Positions 1-8,463 of a DNA stretch of 35,624 bases are shown here, piece after piece. The DNA is taken from contig NZ_LUUG01000092.1 of assembly GCF_001644035.1 (NCBI RefSeq), forward strand, positions 1 to 35,624, given 5' to 3'. The notes under the pieces are model-generated. The model worked only from the letters and a program-made list of their open reading frames with translations. It was not told where the DNA came from and ran no database searches. The translations under genes and the position numbers were made by a program. Numbering within the stretch: the stretch's first letter is position 1; the number at the start of each line of letters is the position of its first letter. The DNA comes from Methylomonas methanica (GTDB lineage Bacteria; Pseudomonadota; Gammaproteobacteria; Methylococcales; Methylomonadaceae).

Positions 1-39
1 ACTTTGAACAGAGTATCTACTCAGAATCGGTAGGTCGGC

Positions 40-2190
40 ATGAAAACCCCCAGACTTTTGTTATTGCTAGGCATTGCCGCATTGGTGGCAACGTTTTTTG
101 CCCTGGATTTGCAGTTCTATCTGACGCTGGAAAATTTAAAAGCCCAGCAGACCGGTATCGCCCATTACCGTCAGGCTCACCCAGTGCTGGCTATGGCACT
201 GTATGCCACGTTGTATATCACGGTCACTGCGCTGTCGTTACCGGGGGCGACGATATTAACGCTGGCCGGCGGCGCGGTATTCGGATTGTTATGGGGTACC
301 TTGATCGTCTCGTTTGCTTCCAGCATCGGCGCAACCCTGGCGTTTCTGGCCGCACGGTTTTTGTTGCGCGACTGGGTCAAATCGCGATTTAGCGCCCGCT
401 TGCAGGCCATAGATGAGGGCGTGAGTCGCGACGGCGCTTTTTATTTGTTTACCTTACGTCTGGTACCGTTGTTTCCGTTTTTCATGATCAATCTGGCCAT
501 GGGTTTGACGCCGATCAAGACCAGAACGTTTTACTGGGTCAGTCAGGTCGGCATGTTGGCCGGCACTTTGGTGTACGTCAATGCCGGCACCCAGTTGGCG
601 AAAATCGATTCGCTGTCCGGTATTCTGTCTCCAGCTTTGCTGGGTTCGTTTGCGTTGCTTGGTGTATTTCCATTGGGAGCGAAGAAAATGCTCGAATTGT
701 TCAAGCAACGCAAAATTTACGCGGATTGGCCTAAGCCCGACCGCTTCGACAACAATTTGATCGTCATCGGCGCCGGTGCTGGCGGTTTGGTGTCGGCCTA
801 TATCGCCGCCGCCGTGAAAGCCAAAGTAACCTTGATCGAAAAACACAAAATGGGCGGCGACTGTCTGAATACCGGTTGCGTACCGTCCAAGGCGTTGATT
901 CGCTCGGCCAAGTTGTTGTCGCAGATCAAACGCGCACCCGAGTTCGGCATCGCCAAAGCCGGGGCTGAATTCGATTTCGCCACCGTGATGGAGCGAGTGC
1001 AACAGGTGATCAAAACTGTGGCGCCGCACGATTCCGTGGAACGATATACCGAGCTGGGCGTGGAGGTCATCGAAGGCTCGGCCAAAATCGTCTCGCCTTG
1101 GGCGGTGGAAGTCACTACAGTCGACGATGTTAAAACCATCACCGGCCGCGCTATCGTCATCGCCGCCGGTGCCCGCCCTTTCGTGCCGCCGATTCCTGGA
1201 CTGGATACAGTCGATTATCTGACCTCGGATAATATCTGGAACTTGCGCGAATTACCCAAGCGCCTGCTGGTGCTGGGCGGCGGTCCGATAGGCTGCGAAT
1301 TGACGCAAACCTTCGCCCGCTTGGGCAGCCAGGTCACACAGGTTGAAATGGCGCCGCGTCTGATGCTGCGGGAAGATGCCGAAGTGTCGGACATCGTCCA
1401 GGCCCGCTTCCGCGCAGAAGGCGTAGATGTACGCGTCAACCACACCGCCAAGGAATTCATCGTTGAAAACGGCGAACACATTCTGCTGGCAGAACACGAG
1501 GGGCAAAGCGTCAAAATCGCCTTCGATAAAGTGCTGATCGCCATCGGTCGCGCCGCCAATGTACAAGGCTATGGCGTGGAGGAACTGGGCATTGCCTTGT
1601 CGCCGCGCAACACGCTGGAAACCAACCCATTCCAGCAAACCAACTATCCGAATATTTTCGCCGTCGGCGATGTAGCGGGGCCGTATCAGTTTACCCACAC
1701 CGCCGCGCATCAGGCCTGGTATGCGGCGGTCAACGCCTTATTCGGACATTTTAAAAAGTTTCGTACCGATTACTCGGTGATCCCCTGGTCGACCTTTACC
1801 GATCCGGAAGTGGCGCGAGTGGGTCTGAACCAACAGGATGCGCAAGCGCAGAATATCACTTATGAAGTCTCAACCTACGGCCTCGACGATCTGGATCGGG
1901 CGATTGCCGATGGCGAGGCCCATGGCTTTGTCAAAGTGCTGACCGTGCCCGGCAAGGACAAAATCCTCGGCGTAACCATCGTCGGCGAACATGCCGGTGA
2001 TTTGCTGGCGGAATTCGTGCTGGCGATGAAACACGGCATCGGCCTAAACAAGATTTTAGGCACCATTCACATCTATCCAACCCTGGCGGAAGCCAATAAA
2101 TATGTAGCGGGGGTCTGGAAACGCAATCATGCACCCCGGCGTGTGCTGGAATGGCTGGGCCGTTATCATGCTTGGCGGCGCAAGGTTTAA
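40..2190 (+). CDS. TVP38/TMEM64 membrane domain fused to FAD-dependent disulfide oxidoreductase (mercuric reductase-like)
   Basis: This 716-aa protein has two parts. Residues 1-220 are hydrophobic, with several membrane segments and the features of the TVP38/TMEM64 (SNARE-associated, DedA-like) family. Residues about 238-700 are a class I pyridine nucleotide-disulfide oxidoreductase: FAD-binding GAGAGG at 244-249, redox pair C275/C280 in GGDCLNTGC, NAD(P)-binding GGGPIG at 413-418, and the FAD motif NIFAVGDVAG. Near the C-terminus lipoamide dehydrogenase has a catalytic His in HPT; here the sequence is HIYPTLAE, with Tyr in that place, as I recall for MerA-like members. The MerA N-terminal metal-binding domain and C-terminal CC pair are absent, so mercury reduction is unlikely. 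The substrate is unknown; membrane-anchored thiol, quinone or metal(loid) redox is possible. The start has an AGG at 32-34. The next gene follows after 3 nt. Confidence 0.9.
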   Translation: MKTPRLLLLLGIAALVATFFALDLQFYLTLENLKAQQTGIAHYRQAHPVLAMALYATLYITVTALSLPGATILTLAGGAVFGLLWGTLIVSFASSIGATLAFLAARFLLRDWVKSRFSARLQAIDEGVSRDGAFYLFTLRLVPLFPFFMINLAMGLTPIKTRTFYWVSQVGMLAGTLVYVNAGTQLAKIDSLSGILSPALLGSFALLGVFPLGAKKMLELFKQRKIYADWPKPDRFDNNLIVIGAGAGGLVSAYIAAAVKAKVTLIEKHKMGGDCLNTGCVPSKALIRSAKLLSQIKRAPEFGIAKAGAEFDFATVMERVQQVIKTVAPHDSVERYTELGVEVIEGSAKIVSPWAVEVTTVDDVKTITGRAIVIAAGARPFVPPIPGLDTVDYLTSDNIWNLRELPKRLLVLGGGPIGCELTQTFARLGSQVTQVEMAPRLMLREDAEVSDIVQARFRAEGVDVRVNHTAKEFIVENGEHILLAEHEGQSVKIAFDKVLIAIGRAANVQGYGVEELGIALSPRNTLETNPFQQTNYPNIFAVGDVAGPYQFTHTAAHQAWYAAVNALFGHFKKFRTDYSVIPWSTFTDPEVARVGLNQQDAQAQNITYEVSTYGLDDLDRAIADGEAHGFVKVLTVPGKDKILGVTIVGEHAGDLLAEFVLAMKHGIGLNKILGTIHIYPTLAEANKYVAGVWKRNHAPRRVLEWLGRYHAWRRKV

Positions 2191-2193
2191 GCC

Positions 2194-2811
2194 ATGCAAA
2201 CACTTTTCCCCGACAGTGTGCTGCTGATTTTTTGCAAAGCGCCGATTCCCGGCCAAGTCAAAACCCGATTACAACCGGCCTTAAGTGCCGAACAAGCTGC
2301 CGCAGCACACCGGCAATTGACTTATATGACCCTGGATCGGGCCTTCCAACAGCCTTTGTGCGCGGTTGAACTGCACTGCGCGCCGGACACCGGTCATGAC
2401 TTTTTTCAGGATTGCGCGCGCCGTTATCCGCTGACGCTCAAGATGCAACACGGCGCCGATTTGGGCGAACGCATGCACCGCGCCTTCGCTGATGCGCTGG
2501 GCCAATACCGGCATGTATTGCTGATGGGTTGCGACTGTCCCAGTCTTTCCGCTAACGACCTGTATCGGGCATTGACGGCGTTACACGAAGGTCACGGTGC
2601 GGTCATCGCGCCGGCCAACGATGGCGGTTACGTCATGATCGGCTTGAACGAGATACAACCGAGACTGTTCAGCAACATGAGTTGGAGTCACGAACAGGTG
2701 ATGCCCATCACCCGCAGCCGGGCCAAGGACATCGGTTTGAACCTGTGCGAACTGGATAGCCAGTGGGATGTGGATACTTACCCCGACTGGCTGCGTTATT
2801 CGGCTATGTAA
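2194..2811 (+). CDS. TIGR04282 / DUF2064 family glycosyltransferase (arsenosugar-biosynthesis type)
   Basis: This 205-aa cytoplasmic protein has the GT-A nucleotidyl/glycosyltransferase-like fold signatures of TIGR04282 (DUF2064): an N-terminal strand and loop FCKAPIPGQVKTRL, then GADLGERM, the central GCDCPSLS in place of a DxD motif, and APANDGGYVMIGL. The length is usual for the family. The family is named for arsenosugar gene clusters, but many members lie outside them and their acceptors are unknown. The gene begins 3 nt after the TVP38-oxidoreductase fusion, so the two are almost certainly cotranscribed; the pairing hints at a shared redox or metalloid-related role, which is inference. 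No arsenic genes are visible nearby. It is followed by a repeat-rich intergenic region. Confidence 0.85.
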   Translation: MQTLFPDSVLLIFCKAPIPGQVKTRLQPALSAEQAAAAHRQLTYMTLDRAFQQPLCAVELHCAPDTGHDFFQDCARRYPLTLKMQHGADLGERMHRAFADALGQYRHVLLMGCDCPSLSANDLYRALTALHEGHGAVIAPANDGGYVMIGLNEIQPRLFSNMSWSHEQVMPITRSRAKDIGLNLCELDSQWDVDTYPDWLRYSAM

Positions 2812-2819
2812 AGATTATG

Positions 2820-3004
2820 GTAACTATTCAGCGAATCGCAACCCTTTGCAAATCGCCGAGAAATTGCTCCCTCTCCTGATGAAGAGGGTTGGGGAGAGGA
2901 GATTTAAATCAAGGTCTTTTGCCTGTTGAATTCTCCTCACCCCCGCCCTCTCCAGCAGGAGAGGGAGTAAACCCTACCCTTTTGAACGGGTACTGAATAG
3001 TTAC
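2820..3004. repeat. Nested inverted-repeat element, MITE- or REP-like
   Basis: Perfect 12-bp terminal inverted repeats GTAACTATTCAG (2820-2831) and CTGAATAGTTAC (2993-3004) bound a 185-bp element. Inside lies a second perfect pair, CTCCCTCTCCTG (2867-2878) and CAGGAGAGGGAG (2956-2967), around G-rich and C-rich tracts that can also pair. It holds no coding sequence. The inner part resembles the CCTCACCCC/CCCTCTCC palindromes common between gammaproteobacterial genes, and a related copy is at 25201-25306. Confidence 0.75.
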
Positions 3005-3215
3005 GGATTGTGTAAAAATTATGTGCGGAACCCACCTTGATTCGCATGATTGCCGAACGGGATTTTTCGGAATTCATGCATAGGCTTTAGAGCAAGTTGC
3101 CCCTGATTGGTGAGAACGATTCAAAAGCTATCGCATCGCCGTCAATGTCGTGTAGCAAAACCGACAATTGAACCTCTGCTGACCTATTTCTTGCTGATTC
3201 TGAAGGATTTTTTAT

Positions 3216-3230
3216 TGGCATAACGCTTGC
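3216..3230 (+). promoter_or_regulatory. Candidate sigma-54 (-24/-12) promoter for yegP
   Basis: TGGCATAACGCTTGC is preceded by T and followed by T. It matches the sigma-54 consensus YTGGCAYRNNNNTTGCW at every defined position, with the correct GG-to-GC spacing. The predicted transcription start is near 3242, about 126 nt upstream of the yegP ATG. I did not identify the activator site. Confidence 0.7.
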
Positions 3231-3367
3231 TTTTGGATTTATAGGCTCTGCCGGTCACGCTTCGGCTTCCCTGCAATCGCGCTTTTCCTGTCGCTTGCGA
3301 GAAATCGGGAGGCTGAAATTTGATTGGCAATGAACTTAAATTCAACTGCTAACTTCCGGGACAGAAT

Positions 3368-3703
3368 ATGCCAGCCACTTTTCAACTTAAAACCAACGAC
3401 GACAATCAGTATTCCTTTTCATTTGTGAACAGTAAGGGCGAACTCATTCTGATGAGCGGCGATTACGACAACAAGGAAGAAGCCCTGCAAGGCATTAAAG
3501 AAGTGCGAACCGGCTCCTTAATGAGCAACCAAATTGCCGCCAGTAAGGTTCCCGACGGCGATACTTTTTTTGTAATCAAGGATGCGACCGGCGCCATCAT
3601 TGTCAAAAGCGTGTTATTCAACTCGAACATGGTGTTCGACAATGCGCTGCACATTGTTAAAGACAATGCCTGCGTTGCCGACATCGTCGATCTGACTCTA
3701 TAA
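3368..3703 (+). CDS. yegP: DUF1508 / YegP-like protein
   Basis: This 111-aa small soluble protein matches the DUF1508 (YegP) family. The first unit (residues about 4-50) carries the typical pattern FQLKTNDDNQYSFSF...NSKGELILMSGDYDNKEEALQGI. The second half (about 55-110) repeats the strand pattern more loosely: FFVIKDATGAIIVKS, then a helix. The function of the family is not known; YegP is a small two-repeat protein in E. coli. The ATG has a weak purine-rich GGGAC about 8 nt upstream. The gene lies about 126 nt downstream of a predicted sigma-54 start site and 57 nt before the unknown 205-aa gene, so both may belong to a nitrogen- or stress-linked sigma-54 unit (inferred). Confidence 0.8.
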   Translation: MPATFQLKTNDDNQYSFSFVNSKGELILMSGDYDNKEEALQGIKEVRTGSLMSNQIAASKVPDGDTFFVIKDATGAIIVKSVLFNSNMVFDNALHIVKDNACVADIVDLTL

Positions 3704-3760
3704 ACTTGGGCCCGAAGCGCTTCTTAATTTTTTCAAATAGCAAAAATAGGTAACGGCAAT

Positions 3761-4378
3761 ATGGGAGTCGAACTCAAAATTGTTCGGGAATTGGCCACGG
3801 TTTGCGTCACTGCGAGCGAGCTGGCGGCGATTGAAAATCTGATTAAAGGCGAACTGACCAAGCCGGCATTTGTCGAGCAATTCGACAAAATGGCAAACTC
3901 AATCAAGGAATGTTACGGCGTAACCACCGCGAGTCTTCAAATTTGGCTGGCGATGACCACCGAAACCGAATTTTGCGAAAAATTCGATGCCGCCTATACC
4001 CACCACAAAGCCACTTACCTCAGCATTTCCAACCGGCCGCGGGTAGCGTCCGAGCGGGCTTACCTTGACTATATGCTGCTCCGGGAATTTAAGGAAACCC
4101 AAACCGCGTACCCTCTGCTGAAACTGACCTTCGCGCGTTTGGATGAGTTTATCGACAAATGGATTACCAACGATGCCTGGCTGGCGATGTCCATCGAGAA
4201 TTGCGTAAAAATGCTGTATCGGTTTCTGACCGAGGTCGCCGAGCTTAAACAAAAAGACCCGACCGATGCATTTACTATTTACCAAGCACTGATGGTCGCA
4301 TTGCGTCCTTATTGCACCTTGCTTGAAAACGACCGGAAAGTCCCGGATAAATCGGTTGTGACGACAGAAGCGGTGTAA
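3761..4378 (+). CDS. Hypothetical protein, mostly helical, 205 aa
   Basis: I do not recognise this protein. It has no signal peptide or membrane segment and appears mainly alpha-helical, with regularly spaced leucines and aromatics (for example LDYMLLREFKETQ, LLKLTFARLDEFIDKW) and four scattered cysteines. The ATG is preceded by AGGTAA at about 9 nt, a good ribosome-binding site. The gene follows yegP by 57 nt on the same strand with no obvious terminator, so it may share the sigma-54 promoter. Codon use looks like that of the neighbours and there is no sign of recent transfer. A regulatory or scaffold role is possible but nothing in the sequence decides it. Confidence 0.7.
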   Translation: MGVELKIVRELATVCVTASELAAIENLIKGELTKPAFVEQFDKMANSIKECYGVTTASLQIWLAMTTETEFCEKFDAAYTHHKATYLSISNRPRVASERAYLDYMLLREFKETQTAYPLLKLTFARLDEFIDKWITNDAWLAMSIENCVKMLYRFLTEVAELKQKDPTDAFTIYQALMVALRPYCTLLENDRKVPDKSVVTTEAV

Positions 4379-4513
4379 AGCAGTTTCAGCAACACCAACA
4401 TGCGGGAGGGATGACGCGAGTCGAGAGGGAACTGTTCAACGTTAGCTATCCTTGGCTTCCAGCGCGGCAATGCCGGCCCGAGATGACAGTTTTTCACAGC
4501 CGGAAAACGCCCT

Positions 4514-5041
4514 TTAACTATTGCCGAGTGGATTGGCAAACAGCTTACGAATAGTCCATAGATTGATGCCCATCGCCACAGTCTCCGCCACAAACGCCGG
4601 CCAGGCCTGCCAGATATAATCGTTGCTTATCCAGGCCAGACTGGACGCCAGCAGCGCAATGCGCATGCGGCGATTATTCAGGTAAAACAAAGCCAGTGTG
4701 GTGTTGACCACCGCAAAGGCCGGCAACAAGGAAACCGGGCCTTGCCAGGAAAACAGCGTAAGCCCGCTAAACAAAGCCACGAAACCTGCCGCCACCCAGT
4801 GCTTGTACAAACCGGTCGCCAATCGGCCGGACAGCATAGTGCGCAAGGCCGTGCTGGCCATGGTCAAGCCGGCGGTCCAGGCATCCAGCAACAGGTATTG
4901 CCCCGCCCACAGCAAGGCACCGGCAGCGGACCAGCGCCGAAACGCCAAGCCGTCCGGCAGACAGTAAGCCCGCCATTCCACCAGGATGCCAACCCCGCCG
5001 ATTAAATACGCCAGGCTTTCCGAATCCAATACCAGTTGCAA
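4514..5041 (-). CDS. YgjV-family inner membrane protein
   Basis: This 175-aa protein has about six hydrophobic segments and matches the bacterial inner-membrane family Imp-YgjV (PF10688): an N-terminal GGVGILVEW helix, WSAAGALLWAGQYLLL, then repeated short helices and a WISNDYIWQAW segment near the C-terminus. The family's function is unknown. The start is an unusual TTG at 5041-5039 with AGG about 8 nt upstream; the next in-frame ATG would remove two membrane segments, so the TTG is preferred. It lies 65 nt downstream of the malic enzyme gene on the same strand and could be read through from it. Confidence 0.75.
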   Translation of the reverse strand: MQLVLDSESLAYLIGGVGILVEWRAYCLPDGLAFRRWSAAGALLWAGQYLLLDAWTAGLTMASTALRTMLSGRLATGLYKHWVAAGFVALFSGLTLFSWQGPVSLLPAFAVVNTTLALFYLNNRRMRIALLASSLAWISNDYIWQAWPAFVAETVAMGINLWTIRKLFANPLGNS

Positions 5042-5106
5042 ACGCTGAACCTAGTGACGTTGGTTTCGCGAAGACGCCGATCAAATCAACTCGATCAACT
5101 ATCGGC

Positions 5107-6843
5107 CTATGCAGATACCCCGGCATATTTGAACGGCGCATACTCCGCTTTCCAGAGATTGGCTTTAACGTAGGCTTCCACATCGATGCCCACTAAATCC
5201 TGCCGCGTCGCGGAGCCGTCTTCCAGCGCTTTAGCCAATACGCGATTAGCGACAAATAAACTGACTTGTTTTAGATCGCCCACCGGCGGGAAGATCAGGC
5301 CGGCAGCCAAACAATTCTCTGCGATGTAATCGGCCAAGGCATAGGCAGACTCCAAGACCATCGCGTCGCTAATCCGGCTGCACTCGCCCAACACTGCGGC
5401 AAAACCCAAGCCCGGAAAAATAAAGGCATTGTTGCCCTGCCCTATCGGATAACGCCGGCCTTGATATTCCACGTCGGCGAATGGGCTGCCGGTCGCGACC
5501 ATTGCCGTACCCTTTGTCCATTCCAAAATGTCTTCCGGGGTGGCTTCGCAATTGGCTGTGGGGTTGGATAATGGGAAAATAATGGGCTGCGCGTGGTTTG
5601 CGGCCATGGTTTTAATCACGGTCTCGGTGAACAATCCCGGCACACCGGTTAATCCGAGCAATACGGTCGGTTTGGCGTGGGTGACCACCTCCAGCAGGTT
5701 CGGTACCCTATCATCGGGAATATCCCAGTCGTGATAACTTTCCTGAGTATGCGACAGCGGTAATTTGTAGGCCTCGGTGGTGGCTTCCTTGACCACCAGA
5801 CCGTGGGCATCGACCACAAAAATCCGCTGCAGAATTTGCTCCATGGTTAAACCTTCGCGCAGCATGCCTTTCTTGATGGTACTGGCCACACCAAAACCGC
5901 CGGCGCCGGCGCCCACCACCACCACGGTTTGCTCGGCGAGGGTTTCGCCTTTCTTATGGCACGCCGACAGCAAGCCGGCTAAGGCCATCGCGCCGGTGCC
6001 CTGAATGTCGTCGTTGAAACAGGGCAGCCGATCTTTGTATTTTGCCAACAAATCGAAGGCGACGTTTTTAGCAAAATCTTCCCATTGGATTATGGCTTTC
6101 GGCCAGACTTTGCGCACGGCTTGCACAAACTTATCCACCAATTCGAAATACGGCTGGTCATGCAAGCGCTGGGTGTGCGCGCCTAAGTAAAAAGGATCGT
6201 CCAGCAATTCGGCTCGGTTGGTGCCCACGTCCAGATTGACCGGCAAGGTTTGAAACGGGCACATGCCGCCACCGACCGTATACAGCCCAAGTTTGCCTAT
6301 GCAAATCGCTAATCCGCCCATGCCTTGGTCGCCGATACCCAGAATCGACGAAGAATCCGTAACCACAATCATGCGAATATCGTGCAAGGGGTAGTTTTGC
6401 AAAATGGTTTCGGCCCGGTCGATATTGGCCGCCGAAAAAGTCAATCCGCGCGTGGTGGTAAAGTTGGAGCTGAACTGCTGTACCGCCAAGCCTATGGTTG
6501 GGGTGTAGACTATCGGCACCATTTCATCCAGATGCCGCTCCAACAAGGCGTAGAACAACACCTCCGTGCGGTCTTGCAGCGCTCGCAGAAATTGATACTT
6601 GGAAATATCATTCGCTTGCTTTTGATAATTGGCATACAACCGATCAAGCTGATGTTCCATATCCGTGACTTGCGGCGGCAACAGGCCGTCCAATCCCAGT
6701 TCGATACGTTCCTGCACGCTAAACGCGGTGCCTTTATTAGTTGCCGGTAGCCTGAGTAAGGTCACGCCCCGAATCGAAACCTCTACATATTTATTACCGT
6801 CGGCATCTAGCCGGTAGTCGAAATAATCGCTTAGCGTTGTCAT
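5107..6843 (-). CDS. maeA: NAD-dependent malic enzyme (malate to pyruvate + CO2)
   Basis: This 578-aa cytoplasmic enzyme oxidatively decarboxylates malate. It shows the malic enzyme N-domain signature YTPTIGLAVQQFSSNF, the metal/substrate segment FNDDIQGTGAMALAGL, the Rossmann motif VVVVGAGAGGFGVA and the C-terminal signature PLSNPTANCEATPED. The length is close to that of E. coli MaeA. NAD preference is inferred from similarity to MaeA and is not proven by the sequence. I chose the ATG at 6843 over one 15 codons upstream because AAGGAAA lies 6 nt before it and the extension does not look like protein. The divergent neighbour is a peptide transporter, and a C4-dicarboxylate transporter lies 2.3 kb away, consistent with C4-acid metabolism. 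Confidence 0.92.
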   Translation of the reverse strand: MTTLSDYFDYRLDADGNKYVEVSIRGVTLLRLPATNKGTAFSVQERIELGLDGLLPPQVTDMEHQLDRLYANYQKQANDISKYQFLRALQDRTEVLFYALLERHLDEMVPIVYTPTIGLAVQQFSSNFTTTRGLTFSAANIDRAETILQNYPLHDIRMIVVTDSSSILGIGDQGMGGLAICIGKLGLYTVGGGMCPFQTLPVNLDVGTNRAELLDDPFYLGAHTQRLHDQPYFELVDKFVQAVRKVWPKAIIQWEDFAKNVAFDLLAKYKDRLPCFNDDIQGTGAMALAGLLSACHKKGETLAEQTVVVVGAGAGGFGVASTIKKGMLREGLTMEQILQRIFVVDAHGLVVKEATTEAYKLPLSHTQESYHDWDIPDDRVPNLLEVVTHAKPTVLLGLTGVPGLFTETVIKTMAANHAQPIIFPLSNPTANCEATPEDILEWTKGTAMVATGSPFADVEYQGRRYPIGQGNNAFIFPGLGFAAVLGECSRISDAMVLESAYALADYIAENCLAAGLIFPPVGDLKQVSLFVANRVLAKALEDGSATRQDLVGIDVEAYVKANLWKAEYAPFKYAGVSA

Positions 6844-7113
6844 TAAGTTTCCTTGAAAATATTTAATCGAAATCCAGGGGCTAACCAAGAGCTCGAATAG
6901 CGCAAACTATGGCGCGTGTTCCCTTTATAACAGCCTAACCGGCGATGCGGTAGCCGAAAACACGCTGAATCGGCACTTTTTTTGTTGCTTATAGTTGCCG
7001 TGTTTCAAGGCGGTGCGTTTACTGGGGGATTACCGTAAAAATGCCCCAGATTGGCGCTTGTGAGATGATATTCAACAAGCTCTCCAAGGAAACTTAACCA
7101 GTCTTTTTCCCAC

Positions 7114-8460
7114 GTGAATCAACAAAATCTATTTGGTCACCCCACCGGCTTGTTCGTGCTGTTTTTCACCGAAATGTGGGAGCGCTTTTCCTATTACGGT
7201 ATGCGCGCCTTGCTGGTGTTGTACATGACGCAACATTTAATTCACTCAGCGCAAACGCATACCACAGTGTTTGGCTTCGCGACCTTACAGACCGGTTTAG
7301 AAGGATTATTTGGGCCCTTATCGACGCAAGCCTTGGCCTCGCAGATTTACGGCCTGTATACCGGCCTGGTTTACTTCACCCCCCTGTTCGGCGGCATTTT
7401 GGCCGACCGGGTTTTGGGGCCGCGCAAATGCGTGATACTGGGCAGTGCGTTGATGGCTATCGGCCATTTCCTGATGGCCTCCGAAGCGTTCTTCCTGTTG
7501 GCGCTGTTGTTTTTGATTCTGGGCAATGGCTGTTTCAAACCCAATATTTCGACTCAGGTCGGCAGTTTATATCAGCCCGGCGATCCACGCCGCGACGGCG
7601 CGTTTACCATTTTTTACATGGGCATCAACCTGGGCGCGTTTTTCTCGCCATTGATCTGCGGAACCTTGGGGCAACGCTACGGCTGGCATTACGGCTTCGG
7701 CGCCGCCGGCATGGGTATGTTGCTGGGCTTGCTGGTGTATTTGCTTGGGCAAAAATATTTGGGCGGGAAGCAATTCGTTGAGCGTCAGGAACACCTGCTC
7801 GTTCCCGCGCCGCTGACGCTTAAGGAATGGCAGGCTCTGGGCGGTTTAATGGCCTTAGCGGTGCTGAATATCCTGTTCTGGGCGGTTTACGAGCAGCAAG
7901 GCAATACCTTACAACTGTTCGCCGAGCACAATACCGATTGGCATATCCTTGGTTGGGAAATGCCCTCCACCTGGTTTCAATCCCTGAATCCGGCTTTCAT
8001 TTTCCTGTTGGTGCCGCTGATCGACCGAGTATCCCGGTATCGCGCCGGCCAAGGCCGGCAAAGTTCCAGTGTCGGCAAGATGGCATTCGGCTCGATATTG
8101 TTGGGCGCCTCGTTCTTGGTGCTTATTTTCGCGATTAGCGGTGTGCAATCCACCGAAAAAATCAGCTTTCTCTGGTTGGCGCTGTGTACCTTGATTTACA
8201 CGCTGGGCGAACTTTATCTGTCACCGGTCGGTTTGTCGCTGGTCAGTAAAGTTTCGCCGCCGCGTTTGGTTGGCATGCTGATGGGCATGTGGTTTTTATC
8301 GACGTTTTTCGGCAATTATTTGTCGGGTTATATCGGCAGTTTTTACGAGCAAATGCCGAAACAGGATTTCTTTTTGCTACTGGCAGCGATGGGTGCAGTT
8401 ACCGGCCTGGCGATATTGGCATTTAATCCGCTGCTGAAAAAGGCGGTCGGGGCGGATTAA
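7114..8460 (+). CDS. Proton-dependent oligopeptide transporter (POT/PTR2 family)
   Basis: This 448-aa protein is a POT-family major facilitator transporter for proton-coupled di- or tripeptide uptake. The diagnostic ExxERFxYYG motif is intact at the N-terminus (EMWERFSYYGMRALL), followed by GGILADRVLGPRK between helices 2 and 3 and the second PTR2 signature FYMGINLGAFFSP. There are about 12 membrane segments, so it is on the short side for the family. The start is GTG at 7114; no ATG fits the reading frame upstream, and the nearest Shine-Dalgarno-like AAGGAA is 23 nt away, too far, so the start is less certain than the identity. It ends 3 nt before a convergent lipoprotein gene. Confidence 0.88.
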   Translation: MNQQNLFGHPTGLFVLFFTEMWERFSYYGMRALLVLYMTQHLIHSAQTHTTVFGFATLQTGLEGLFGPLSTQALASQIYGLYTGLVYFTPLFGGILADRVLGPRKCVILGSALMAIGHFLMASEAFFLLALLFLILGNGCFKPNISTQVGSLYQPGDPRRDGAFTIFYMGINLGAFFSPLICGTLGQRYGWHYGFGAAGMGMLLGLLVYLLGQKYLGGKQFVERQEHLLVPAPLTLKEWQALGGLMALAVLNILFWAVYEQQGNTLQLFAEHNTDWHILGWEMPSTWFQSLNPAFIFLLVPLIDRVSRYRAGQGRQSSSVGKMAFGSILLGASFLVLIFAISGVQSTEKISFLWLALCTLIYTLGELYLSPVGLSLVSKVSPPRLVGMLMGMWFLSTFFGNYLSGYIGSFYEQMPKQDFFLLLAAMGAVTGLAILAFNPLLKKAVGAD

Positions 8461-8463
8461 AGA

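Larger units (their letters stand above)
2812..3367. other. Intergenic region: repeat element, sigma-54 promoter and long leader
   Basis: This 556-nt gap holds the inverted-repeat element at 2820-3004, about 210 nt without a recognisable gene, a -24/-12 promoter at 3216-3230 and a leader of about 125 nt before yegP. In the leader, GCTTCCC near 3267 can pair with GGGAGGC near 3308, giving a 7-bp stem with one G-U. I see no small gene. Confidence 0.6.

Noticed and set aside
40-2190. Mercuric reductase (merA)
   Set aside because: It lacks the N-terminal metal-binding domain and the C-terminal Cys pair, and there are no mer genes; only the oxidoreductase core is shared.
6971-6989. Sigma-54-like CGGCAC...TTGC upstream of the peptide transporter
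   Set aside because: The two elements are about three bases too far apart.
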